Positions 56,355 to 64,000 of a stretch of 64,000 bases of DNA are shown here, in pieces. Location: contig JAHHGV010000002.1 of assembly GCA_019359695.1 (NCBI GenBank), positions 1 to 64,000 of the forward strand, written 5' to 3'. This DNA comes from Brasilonema angustatum HA4187-MV1 (GTDB lineage Bacteria; Cyanobacteriota; Cyanobacteriia; Cyanobacteriales; Nostocaceae). The notes under the pieces were generated by a model that did not search any database, was not told where the DNA came from, and saw nothing but the letters and a program-made list of their open reading frames with translations. Every line of letters begins with the position of its first letter. Within the stretch, counting starts at the first letter, position 1. The position numbers were made by a program, and so were the translations under genes.

Positions 56355-56701
56355 AATATTGTGACCAGATGAATTAAGAATGTCTATCCTTTTTTAATGT
56401 AGAAATCGATTGGAGTTGTGTCATCTGGCTGGCGACTTAATTTGTCTAATGAATCATCAGTTATTAGTTATCACTCATGAGTTAGTAGACTATTGATAAA
56501 ATGATAAATAGGCAGAGATGTCTTCCTAAAGATAGGCGAAGAAGATCAATTTAACTCCTTAGTATTGAAACGAAGTATATCTATGGTAGGATACAAGATA
56601 CATGTCCTAATCATTAAGACAGAATTTGAAAGATTCAAAAGGTAGAGAACTACAATCTACTATGATCAAAACTGCTATCTAAAATATAAAACTCGATAAA
56701 A
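56355..56701. other. Divergent intergenic region
   Basis: About 350 bp between the divergent DUF2382 and eda genes. AT-rich; no gene or structured RNA recognised. Confidence 0.5.
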
Positions 56702-57334
56702 ATGTCTGGTCAAGCTTGGTTATCGCAACTCAAACAACATAAAGTTATTGCAGTTGTCCGCGCCCCAGAAGTGTCCTTGACACGCCAAATGGCTTTGGCT
56801 GTGGCATCTGGGGGAATACAGTTAATTGAAATTACCTGGAATAGTGCCGGTGCGACTGAACTGATTGCACAACTAAAAATAGAATTACCTAATTGTACTA
56901 TTGGAACTGGTACGCTGCTAAATTTACAACAAATGCAAGAAGCAATTGCAGCGGGGGCACAATTTATCTTCACTCCCCACGTTGATCCAAAGATGATTCA
57001 AGCAGCAGTGGATATAGGCGTAGCTATCATACCAGGAGCACTCTCCCCAACGGAAATAGTGACTGCTTGGTCTTGTGGAGCAACCTGTGTCAAGGTGTTT
57101 CCCACAGAAGCGGTGGGAGGAGTTAGTTATATAAGAAGTTTACGAGGACCTTTGGGTCACATTCCCTTGATTCCGACAGGGGGTGTGACTTTAGAAAATG
57201 CCAAAGAATTTTTAGAAGCGGGGGCGATCGCAGTTGGTTTGAGTAGTCAATTGTTTCTTAAAGAGTTTGTCGATACACAAAACTGGGAGGCAATTTCTCA
57301 AAATGCAGCAAGCTTGATGCAAAAAATTAGTTAG
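56702..57334 (+). CDS. eda: KDPG/KHG aldolase
   Basis: 210 aa, class I aldolase with TIM-barrel motifs: KVIAVVRAPE (N-terminal strand with catalytic-site Arg), IEITWNSAG (Glu), IGTGTLL, FTPHVDPKMI, and TCVKVFPTEAVGG with the Schiff-base Lys. PLIPTGGVTLEN forms the phosphate site. It cleaves 2-keto-3-deoxy-6-phosphogluconate in the Entner-Doudoroff route (and/or 4-hydroxy-2-oxoglutarate). Its 3' end overlaps the convergent WD40 gene by 8 bp. Confidence 0.95.
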   Translation: MSGQAWLSQLKQHKVIAVVRAPEVSLTRQMALAVASGGIQLIEITWNSAGATELIAQLKIELPNCTIGTGTLLNLQQMQEAIAAGAQFIFTPHVDPKMIQAAVDIGVAIIPGALSPTEIVTAWSCGATCVKVFPTEAVGGVSYIRSLRGPLGHIPLIPTGGVTLENAKEFLEAGAIAVGLSSQLFLKEFVDTQNWEAISQNAASLMQKIS

Positions 57335-58766
57335 TCGTGTTATATCCTTGCCAAGGGCTAACTTGGAGTATGCCTTGCTTAGTAAACACCACCCTGAAAT
57401 GGACAATTGCTTCCCTAGCTGCTGGTTGTCTCTTCACCAGCTTAGAAAGTAAGTCATTTTTCTTCGTGGTTTCTTCAGTTAAGTGACTACCATTTGAATT
57501 GACGAGTTGATAACCTAAAATTGCTCCATCACCGCCTGCAGCCAAGCGGTAAACTAAATTTTCCTGACTCCGCCCTCGTTGTTGCCAAGCTTGATTCACT
57601 TGGTTGTAAACCTTTTGGTTCAAAGGATAAAACAGGGTGGAGTCTGTGCTTTCTGGTTGTTTAGTCAGAACTGCTGCTAATTCTGCAGCAGAAGGTGGTG
57701 TGGCAATACCAGTTTTTGAAGGCACTTGCCAAATCTTGATAGTTTCGTCTGCACTACCACTGGCGAGAGTATGACCTTGAGGATTGAAAGCCACAGACCA
57801 AACGGCTTTGTTATGCCCGACAAGAGTGTTAAGCAACTCCCCAGTTTGGACATTCCACAACTTAATTGTCCGGTCATAACTACCACTGGCGATTTGCTTT
57901 CCATCAGGACTGAAGCCAACAGACCAAACTGGATTGTCATGTCCTACAAGAGTGTGTAGTAATTCCCCTGTCTGGGAATTCCACAACTTAATAGTCCTGT
58001 CATAACTGCCACTAGCAAGAGTTTTGCCATCAGGGCTCAAAGCAATAGACCAAACGGCTTGATCATGTGCTGCTAGGGCGGTTCTCAACTTTCCAGTTTT
58101 GAGGTACCAAATCATAATTTTGCCGTCTTCATTACCACTGACAAGAAGCTGCCCATTAGGACTTATCGCTAGGGTTCTGACTGCATCTTGTTGTTTTATA
58201 GTGCGTATCACCTCCCCAGTCTCCACATTCCACAGCTTGATAGTCTTATCCCAACTGCCACTTGCGATCTGCTTTCCATCTGGACTAATGGCAACAGATT
58301 CAACATCGTCTAAATGTCCTGAGAAAGTGCGGATGAGTTTGCGGGTTTGGAGATTCCACAACTTAACCTCGTTATCCCAACTGCCGGTAACAAGCATACG
58401 CCCGTCAGAACTAATGGCTAGGGATTCAACTGCATCGCTATGAGCGTCGATAGTATCGAGTAATTTGCCAGTTTGCAGATTCCAAATCTTAAGAGTGCCA
58501 TCGTAGGCACCACTGACTAAAGTTTTGCCATCCGGGCTAATTGCTACTGCATAAACCCATACGGAATGAGCTTTGAGAGTGCGAATAGGCCGAGTAGTTA
58601 GTAACGATTTAGAGGTTGATGAAGTATTTGGTACTGAAGACAAATTCCACCAACTCAACTCTACAACAGCCGCTGTTGTAGTGATTAAAAATCCTAATAA
58701 AATTTTCCAATAGGTGGTTTTTAACAGCATATCAAAATGCTTGTTTTTTGGACTATTTATTGTCAT
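57327..58766 (-). CDS. Membrane-anchored WD40 protein (7 repeats)
   Basis: 479 aa from ATG 58766. A GTG at 58790 is in frame and overlaps the upstream stop as GTGA. One transmembrane anchor (WKILLGFLITTTAAVVEL) is followed by seven WD40 repeats (LWN or IWN endings with NLQTGKL, NVETGEV, and so on), enough for one propeller. A C-terminal domain (NQKVYNQVNQAWQQR, LAAGGDGAILGYQLVNSNGS, VHFRVVFTKQGILQVSPWQG) follows. It is translationally coupled or nearly so to a haem-type membrane protein upstream. Confidence 0.85.
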   Translation of the reverse strand: MTINSPKNKHFDMLLKTTYWKILLGFLITTTAAVVELSWWNLSSVPNTSSTSKSLLTTRPIRTLKAHSVWVYAVAISPDGKTLVSGAYDGTLKIWNLQTGKLLDTIDAHSDAVESLAISSDGRMLVTGSWDNEVKLWNLQTRKLIRTFSGHLDDVESVAISPDGKQIASGSWDKTIKLWNVETGEVIRTIKQQDAVRTLAISPNGQLLVSGNEDGKIMIWYLKTGKLRTALAAHDQAVWSIALSPDGKTLASGSYDRTIKLWNSQTGELLHTLVGHDNPVWSVGFSPDGKQIASGSYDRTIKLWNVQTGELLNTLVGHNKAVWSVAFNPQGHTLASGSADETIKIWQVPSKTGIATPPSAAELAAVLTKQPESTDSTLFYPLNQKVYNQVNQAWQQRGRSQENLVYRLAAGGDGAILGYQLVNSNGSHLTEETTKKNDLLSKLVKRQPAAREAIVHFRVVFTKQGILQVSPWQGYNTTN

Positions 58767-58786
58767 TGCTATTACCTGTTTTTTTA

Positions 58787-59332
58787 TCACAATGGTTTTT
58801 TACTTATGTTTTCCTTTTTTTGTTGTTTTTTACCTTTTTCTATCTGAATTCTTAGAAAATATAAAACTATGATTCCGCTTAAACTCACAATTGCAAAGGG
58901 CGTTAAATATGTCCAATGACCTAACATTTTGTCCCAAACATGCCAGGTTAAAATAAACATAGCCAAATAAGTGAGTTTATGTAATTGCTTCCAGTTTTTC
59001 TTCAGCTTCTTTACACTCCAATCATTAGAAGTTATAGCCAGAAGTGTAAAAATTATGAAAGTTCCTATTCCTTGGATATAAATCCAAGATGTCTCTAAGT
59101 CTAAGAAATCAATTTTTCTTTGTTTGACTAATAGAAAGCCATGACAAAAAGCAAAAAAGAACGCCAAAATTCCTATCATACGGCGTTTTTTTAGTAGCCA
59201 TTGAGGAATACCAGTCTCTTTTGTTTGAGGGAAAACAATTCTTAGTATTGTCGGAAGTAATGTGACAATATAACTAAATAATGCCAAGAATCCCAGAATG
59301 TGAGGCAGTGTTGGTATATCTAATTTCAACAT
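58787..59332 (-). CDS. MsrQ/ferric-reductase-like transmembrane haem protein
   Basis: 181 aa, about five transmembrane helices. Conserved His in FAFCHGFLL and in LHKLTYLAMFILTWHVWDKM fit a ferric-reductase-like transmembrane (b-type haem) domain as in MsrQ, which passes electrons across the membrane. Its stop codon overlaps the possible GTG start of the following WD40 gene. Electron donor and acceptor are unknown; no msrP is seen nearby. Confidence 0.75.
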   Translation of the reverse strand: MLKLDIPTLPHILGFLALFSYIVTLLPTILRIVFPQTKETGIPQWLLKKRRMIGILAFFFAFCHGFLLVKQRKIDFLDLETSWIYIQGIGTFIIFTLLAITSNDWSVKKLKKNWKQLHKLTYLAMFILTWHVWDKMLGHWTYLTPFAIVSLSGIIVLYFLRIQIEKGKKQQKKENISKKPL

Positions 59333-60479
59333 AAGAAATTCTAGTTATAGAAGAAATATCTGAGCAGCAGTCAATCTTTGTCCTCTACAGTAAGTAGAAC
59401 GACTTAAATAATTCACGCTATGTCATTGCGTAAGCGCAAGCGCACGCCAAGGGCTAACGCGTAGCGTGCCCTAAGAGCGCATATGAAACGAAGTGTAATG
59501 TAAGCGCAAAGCGCACGAATCGAGCGAAAGTGCAGCGTCTTCCCTTGGAACTGGTGCAATTCGCTTGCGGTTTCACTGATTTTACATTCTGTTACATAGT
59601 TTTATTTATTCACACCGACTTACTTAGTACAATGATTGAGGTGAACATCCCCTCAAAGCAAATACAACCTTTTAGGCTGACTTTGCTGTGTGTATATGTA
59701 GATGACAAACTGGTTTACTTATGCAGTACTTGAGAGAGTAAAAGTTAAAGAAAGATCTAAAACCTTTACTCAGATTTATACTAGTTTTATGTTTAATCTA
59801 AGTAGATCGGCGTAAATAATTCTTGTTGGAATAAGGCAGAGAGCAAAGAGCACTCAAGCAGGGAGAGAAAGAGTTTGAGCCTTTTTTACTTTTCTTCACA
59901 CAGTTTGGTTTTTTTGCACCGACTTACTTACCTATTAAGGTATATAAAGTATTACTATAGAAAGAAATTTTCGGAAAATTATTTATTTGAGCTTCTGTTT
60001 TTCGCGTGTTGTAAAAAGCTCAATTTGCCAACAAAGTCAATATCGTATCCCGAAGCCGAAGGGATAAAGGGACAAGTCAGCGTTTAGCAAGTTTGGTAGC
60101 ACCAGCGCAACGAGATGTGCTTTCGGGCGATGGTGCACAGCATTTTCCTCTCCCCCACACCCTTACACCCTACCCTCTTATACCATTTCACGAAATCCTT
60201 GATACAAATGATTAGTCTCTAATTCTTTCTCCCCTGCTCCTCTGCTCCTCTGCTCCTCTGCTCCTCTGCTGCCTATTTGTATCAACCTTAAAGTGAAACG
60301 GTATTACACCTCTTTTGCTGACTTCGAGTATACCTTGTGATCTAAACTGAGGCGGGTATTGTCGCTGATGCTTCAATTTATATGAAATTAAACAAAATAC
60401 CATGATTTTGATGCAATAAAATAGGAATTATAGGAGAAAGCTAAAACTTTCCCCAAACGGCTGTTATTTGAGTGTATGT
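59333..60479. other. Long repeat-rich intergenic region
   Basis: More than 1.1 kb without a supported gene. It holds GCG/CGC-rich palindromic clusters at about 59420-59535, a duplicated ACACCGACTTACTTA-like stretch (about 59613 and 59913), and the MITE-like element at 60180-60304. Short frames at 59530 and 59875 look accidental. Confidence 0.55.
60180..60304. mobile_element. MITE-like element with imperfect 29-bp inverted ends
   Basis: The left end TACCATTTCAC...TTGATACAAAT and, in reverse, the right end TACCGTTTCAC...TTGATACAAAT match over about 29 bp. Between them lies a TGCTCCTC 8-mer tract (about 60236-60270). No coding capacity; probably a non-autonomous element. Confidence 0.6.
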
Positions 60480-60995
60480 ATGATCAACAGTCTATTTTCT
60501 CCTATGTCGATGCGTCCCTTGAAGCTATTCATAACTGGAATGGCACTGACTTTAAACGTTTTTTTGAGTGCTTCCAATCAGGTTTGGGCGCAATCAAAAA
60601 GCCAGACGGTTAAAGAACAAATACTAGTGCTACAACAATCCGAACAGCGTTGGATTCAAATTAAGCTTTCAAACCAACGCTTAACAGCTTGGGAAGGTGA
60701 CAAACCTGTTTATACATTTATTATTTCTACAGGTAAGAAATCTACCCCGACTCCTACTGGTGTTTTTCAAATTCAATCCAAGTACAAGTCTGCCCGAATG
60801 CAGGGTGAGGACTATGATATTCCTGACGTTCCATATACTATGTATTACAGCGGAAGTTATGGAATTCATGGTGCTTACTGGCATAAAAAATTTGGAACAC
60901 CAATCAGTCATGGCTGTATAAATATAGCTCCCAAAAACGCTAAATTGCTGTTTAACTGGGCATCGATAGGAACGCCAGTGGTAGTGCAAAGGTAG
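60480..60995 (+). CDS. L,D-transpeptidase (YkuD)
   Basis: 171 aa from ATG 60480 (ATG 60504 or 60510 are alternatives that begin nearer the signal peptide). Signal peptide LKLFITGMALTLNVFLSASN with likely cleavage after VWAQ. The YkuD domain has IKLSNQRLTAWEGDKPVYTF and the catalytic HGAYWHKKFGTPISHGCINI, with the active-site Cys in SHGCINI. It cross-links peptidoglycan in the periplasm. Confidence 0.93.
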   Translation: MINSLFSPMSMRPLKLFITGMALTLNVFLSASNQVWAQSKSQTVKEQILVLQQSEQRWIQIKLSNQRLTAWEGDKPVYTFIISTGKKSTPTPTGVFQIQSKYKSARMQGEDYDIPDVPYTMYYSGSYGIHGAYWHKKFGTPISHGCINIAPKNAKLLFNWASIGTPVVVQR

Positions 60996-61042
60996 GGAAT
61001 GTTTTGTAGTCAGCACCGAAGCGCTGACTACAAACCATATTT

Positions 61043-61127
61043 TTCAGTTATCAGTTATCAGTCATCAGTTATCAGTTATCAGTCGTTTACTGTTCCCTGT
61101 TCCCTGTTCCCTGTTCCCTGTTCCCTG
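61043..61127. repeat. TTATCAG-type and TTCCCTG heptamer arrays
   Basis: TTATCAG-type units at about 61046-61083, and five exact TTCCCTG units at 61093-61127, between the L,D-transpeptidase and the convergent Hsp70-like gene. Confidence 0.9.
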
Positions 61128-61129
61128 AT

Positions 61130-62728
61130 TTAACTCAACTGCGCCACAACTTGATTTTCCAACAGCGTTTCACTTGTCAACAAGTCCTCAACTGTGATTC
61201 GCAAAAAGCGTTGTTCATCAACTTGAAAGCCAACTTTGATGCGATCGCTCCCCGGAAACCCTGGTGGTGTGAGTTGAGCAATTGATCTTGCCCCATCTTT
61301 ATCGTTAAGGGGTTTGACGTTTGTTTGACAGCTGGCTGCACTGCGAGTAATCAGGCGATCGCCATCAAAATAAACTTCCGTACCGCCCGTATCCGCACCC
61401 AACTCACCCATAATTAATTCAACACTGGGCTGACTCTCCATAGAAGCGCCCAAAACTAATTCTACTGGCTGACTCATCGGGTAAGGCTGACCAGCCCTAA
61501 CAATAGGATGCCAGCTATGGCATTTGTTGCGGCGATCCCAATACCGGATACCATAGCTATGGTAGAGAAAATCTTTCACTTCCACGCCTTGAGCAACTTG
61601 TAAAGCGCCTTGGGCAATGGCTTCAAAAGGACGCTCACAACGAATTTTTTCTGGTTTAAAATACTGCTTAACCCATGTTTGTACTGCGCTCAGTTGTACA
61701 GTTCCACCGACAAGTAAAACAGCGTTAATATCTGAAACTTCTATCCCTTGGCGTCGTGCTTGCTGCAACAGAGAAGTCATCGACTCATCAAGTCGTTCAA
61801 AAAACGCGTGTTCTGCGAGGATAGTGTTTAGAGTGTCGCGGTTGAGATCTAACTCATAACTCTCAAACGTCTCATCGTTGAAATAAACTTCGCTTGCTTG
61901 GGTTTGGCTTGAAAGTTGAATCTTCACTCTTTCTGCGAGTCGCGTTGTCAAAGGACTCACCACCAACCCTTGAGTTTTGGCAAAGTAATCAACCAGCCAA
62001 TTATCGATGTCAGTACCACCCAAATTTTGCCCAGCTTTCGCCAACACGCGAGCGGTTTTTACCTTTTGCTTTGAGTCTTCGGCTAAGGACTTGTTACCCC
62101 ACTTGAGAAGAAATCCTACCGGCTTTTGAATTCTTTGCACGGTTTGATCTAGCCGCACGAGAGATAAATCCAACGTTCCACCGCCAAAGTCAATCACCAA
62201 GAGAATTTCTTGATCTGCCAAGCCATAGCCCAAAGCCGCTGCTGTTGGTTCATCCAGCATCCGCACTTGTTCAACGGGTAGGGTTTGGCAAACTTGTCCC
62301 AGCCAGTGGCGATAAGCCTCAAAGCTGTCTACAGGTACAGTTAACACCAGAGAATCTATTCCCCCTTGCAGTGGTGCCAATTGCTCAATGATTTGAGAGA
62401 GGAACAATTGCCCCACCTGCTCAAAAGTAACGATTTGTCCATCCAACTCTGGTAAGAAACCTTGGATGTCTGCACCAATACCGCGTTTAAAGCTGCGGAA
62501 AAATCGCGGGTCATTTTTTAAATCAAGACCGCGATCGCGCACTTGTTGACCCAATAACACTTGCCCCTTCGAGGCATCTTCAACATAAACCAAGCTAGGA
62601 ATCAGTGGGGGATTGAGACTTTGTTGAATAGATAAACCAGGTATGTTGAGAGTTTCTGGTTGTTGGGTGACAGGGTTCCAGCGAGCGATGACTGTGTTGC
62701 TTGTACCAAAATCTATTGCTATTGCCAT
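61130..62728 (-). CDS. Short Hsp70-family (DnaK-like) ATPase
   Basis: 532 aa. Actin-like ATPase motifs: AIDFGTSNTVIARW (phosphate 1), LDEPTAAALGYGL (connect 1), VIDFGGGTLDLSLV (phosphate 2) and VLLVGGTVQLSAVQTWV (adenosine). After the ATPase domain it carries only a short C-terminal beta region (ITRSAASCQTNVK to LRITVEDLLT) and no classical lid, so it is a non-canonical Hsp70 as common in cyanobacteria. Client unknown. Confidence 0.92.
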   Translation of the reverse strand: MAIAIDFGTSNTVIARWNPVTQQPETLNIPGLSIQQSLNPPLIPSLVYVEDASKGQVLLGQQVRDRGLDLKNDPRFFRSFKRGIGADIQGFLPELDGQIVTFEQVGQLFLSQIIEQLAPLQGGIDSLVLTVPVDSFEAYRHWLGQVCQTLPVEQVRMLDEPTAAALGYGLADQEILLVIDFGGGTLDLSLVRLDQTVQRIQKPVGFLLKWGNKSLAEDSKQKVKTARVLAKAGQNLGGTDIDNWLVDYFAKTQGLVVSPLTTRLAERVKIQLSSQTQASEVYFNDETFESYELDLNRDTLNTILAEHAFFERLDESMTSLLQQARRQGIEVSDINAVLLVGGTVQLSAVQTWVKQYFKPEKIRCERPFEAIAQGALQVAQGVEVKDFLYHSYGIRYWDRRNKCHSWHPIVRAGQPYPMSQPVELVLGASMESQPSVELIMGELGADTGGTEVYFDGDRLITRSAASCQTNVKPLNDKDGARSIAQLTPPGFPGSDRIKVGFQVDEQRFLRITVEDLLTSETLLENQVVAQLS

Positions 62729-63132
62729 AACTTTTTAATCATCTCATGCAAATATGCAAAGCATGAGATTATTTTCTCATCTCAAACCTCCGCAAGGGGA
62801 CTTCTGCCATAAGCACACTAGCCTTGGCTGTAGTGGCGTTGGGACGATTAATTTTTCTTTTGTTTCTCTCGTTCCTATGCTCTGCATGGGAATGCCTTAA
62901 AGGAGGCAGAGCCTCCCAATGATTATATTGAGGCAGCAGCATAGCTATCTCTTCCCTTCTCAGTTGCAAGAAAGGGCTTTGTCAACAGCTAAAAGAATGA
63001 TTTTTTGTTAAGTTTTATATGTAAGAATCATTACAAAGCTAGATGGTGGATCACTCCTCTAGACAAATATCATTCAAATAATCCGGAAAAAGCGCCAAGA
63101 GCGCTAAGTTGAACAAGAAACAGGCTTTGGAA
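62729..63132. other. Intergenic region with palindromic repeats
   Basis: No gene supported. A dispersed-type repeat lies at about 62870-62917: GTTCCTATGCTCTGCATGGGAAT forms an imperfect palindrome and is followed by GGAGGCAGAGCCTCC. Confidence 0.55.
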
Positions 63133-63690
63133 ATGAAAAATTTTTCGCTGTTTATAACTCATATTAAGTTTTTACGTGAGCAGCCAGAGTTTTTGTGTGA
63201 GTTGGTAGAGAGCCAAAACCTACATTTGCAGTACAGACAGCAGCAACCCGAAGAGGTAGAGCAAGAATTAAAGGCGACAAACCAAAATTTGTGTATTGCA
63301 CTCCTGTCACAGGGAAGTCACCCCTGAAGGGGTGACTTCCCTGTGACAGGTTTAGAACACTCAACACTCTTTAAGGCTCAGGAATTACAAGAGACAATTT
63401 CTAAAATTGAAAAATCTGCTAGCGAGTCAGTAGTAGAGCTACTTACTATGATCAATGGTGAAGAAGTTCAATCAGAAGAATTGCACAAGATGGACAAGGT
63501 AATTTTTCAAAAAAATACTTTCAATAAGGAAATTGCTAATGAGATTATAGCTCATTCCAAGAAACTTAGAACTCATTCACAAGAGCTTGAAACTCGGTAT
63601 AAAAAGCTTGCTTGTCAGTTTGTTAACTTGAAAACTTGCTACACTGAATTTAAGAAAAATTGGACTCAGCTTAGAAAAACAACAAAATAA
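63133..63690 (+). pseudogene. Coiled-coil protein gene split by a palindrome with in-frame stop
   Basis: From ATG 63133 (or TTG 63109) a frame reads MKNFSLFITHIKFLREQPEF through LKATNQNLCIALL, enters a 48-bp palindrome, meets TGA at 63325-63327, and in the same frame reads on to LEHSTLFKAQELQETISKIE and a Lys/Glu-rich coiled coil ending QLRKTTK. The palindrome is 48 bp, a multiple of three, so removing it joins both halves in frame. The most economical reading is one gene disrupted by a palindromic insertion. The halves could still be expressed separately (GTG or ATG starts in the palindrome). Confidence 0.7.
63303..63350. repeat. 48-bp perfect inverted repeat (23-bp arms, 2-nt spacer)
   Basis: Arm CCTGTCACAGGGAAGTCACC... 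(63303-63325) and its exact complement (63328-63350) are separated only by GA. In RNA it forms a 23-bp hairpin. It sits inside the coding region of a coiled-coil gene and carries its TGA stop. Confidence 0.97.
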
Positions 63691-63777
63691 AAAATTAAGT
63701 TTTGGGAATGATCTCAAAGTAAAGTAGTTTAAATATTGTTTATAATTCACGCTTATTATCAAAGAGTTACTTGAGTT

Positions 63778-63945
63778 ATGAATGAAAGAGCAAAAAAATT
63801 AGAGAAGTCCTCCCAGGAACGTATACAAATAACAAATGAACATCTCCAGGGTTCTCGGGAGCATATGAAGCGAACAAGGGAAATCTTGGAAGAATCAAAA
63901 AAGTGGCTAAGCAAGATCAAGCCGCACTCAGATACCCAAGATTAG
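63778..63945 (+). CDS. Small charged helical protein
   Basis: 55 aa from ATG 63778 to TAG. Highly charged and probably one amphipathic helix (MNERAKKLEKSSQERIQITN, LQGSREHMKRTREILEES). It lies 87 bp after the broken coiled-coil gene, with a similar character, so the two may be functionally linked. No family recognised and no strong SD. Confidence 0.45.
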   Translation: MNERAKKLEKSSQERIQITNEHLQGSREHMKRTREILEESKKWLSKIKPHSDTQD

Positions 63946-64000
63946 GGAAGGGGTAGACAACAGAATTTATTGCAGCCACCAAGAACGTAAATGGGCGATC

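Noticed and set aside
59530-60087. Two plus-strand frames of 67 and 70 codons
   Set aside because: Composition is not protein-like, no SD, and they share a duplicated intergenic stretch.
1-64000. tRNA, rRNA, CRISPR, reverse transcriptase or transposase genes
   Set aside because: I looked by eye for T-loop motifs, repeat-spacer patterns, YxDD and DDE signatures and found none; a tRNAscan or Infernal run would be decisive.

Overview
This window is cyanobacterial chromosome, most likely from a filamentous, heterocyst-type (Nostocales) organism. The evidence is: NDH-1 subunit H (ndhH), a Psb34-type photosystem II assembly protein, a MenA-type phytyltransferase, a CruA/CruP-type lycopene cyclase, a fused ThiO-ThiG, many HIP1 octamers (GCGATCGC), and abundant short tandem heptanucleotide repeats of the kind described as STRRs in heterocystous cyanobacteria. 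I saw no rRNA, tRNA, CRISPR array, prophage or intact transposase.

Layout. 1-2.2 kb: the end of a highly repetitive TPR-like protein, a stand-alone CHAT protease-like protein and a MITE-like element. 2.3-11.4 kb: housekeeping genes, namely a Mn exporter behind a yybP-ykoY-type riboswitch, a beta-hydroxyacid dehydrogenase, an NDUFAF7-type methyltransferase next to ndhH, rsmH, a GST and a menA/menG-like pair. 11.8-17.1 kb: an accessory patch with an HTH-NACHT NTPase, a Xre/RES-type toxin-antitoxin pair, small membrane proteins and a peptidase remnant. 17.2-30.8 kb: a degenerate-STAND TPR protein, psb34, thiO/thiG, cimA, a carotenoid-cyclase-like gene and conserved hypotheticals. 31.2-53.0 kb: an island of very large signalling proteins (HTH-NB-ARC-WD40, CHAT-NB-ARC-WD40, caspase-STAND-WD40 and a membrane-anchored caspase) interleaved with a radical SAM aminomutase, an Ig-like protein and a permease pair. 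53-64 kb: three PRC-barrel/DUF2382 stress proteins, eda, a membrane-anchored WD40 protein coupled to a haem membrane protein, an L,D-transpeptidase, an Hsp70-like ATPase and broken coiled-coil genes.

The most interesting content is the set of STAND/CHAT/caspase proteins. Three different N-terminal effector or adaptor modules are each attached to a NTPase switch and to exactly 14 WD40 repeats (two propellers by my count). All protease-like domains keep their His/Cys dyads. This fits a regulated-proteolysis, conflict or cell-death network; that role is inference. Other notable signals are an NDUFAF7-like methyltransferase beside its likely substrate gene ndhH, heptanucleotide repeats that have entered coding sequence twice (methyltransferase insert, ThiO-ThiG linker), palindromic repeats inserted in frame into WD40 loops, a 48-bp perfect palindrome that splits a gene with an in-frame stop, and several short genes (31, 55 and 59 aa).
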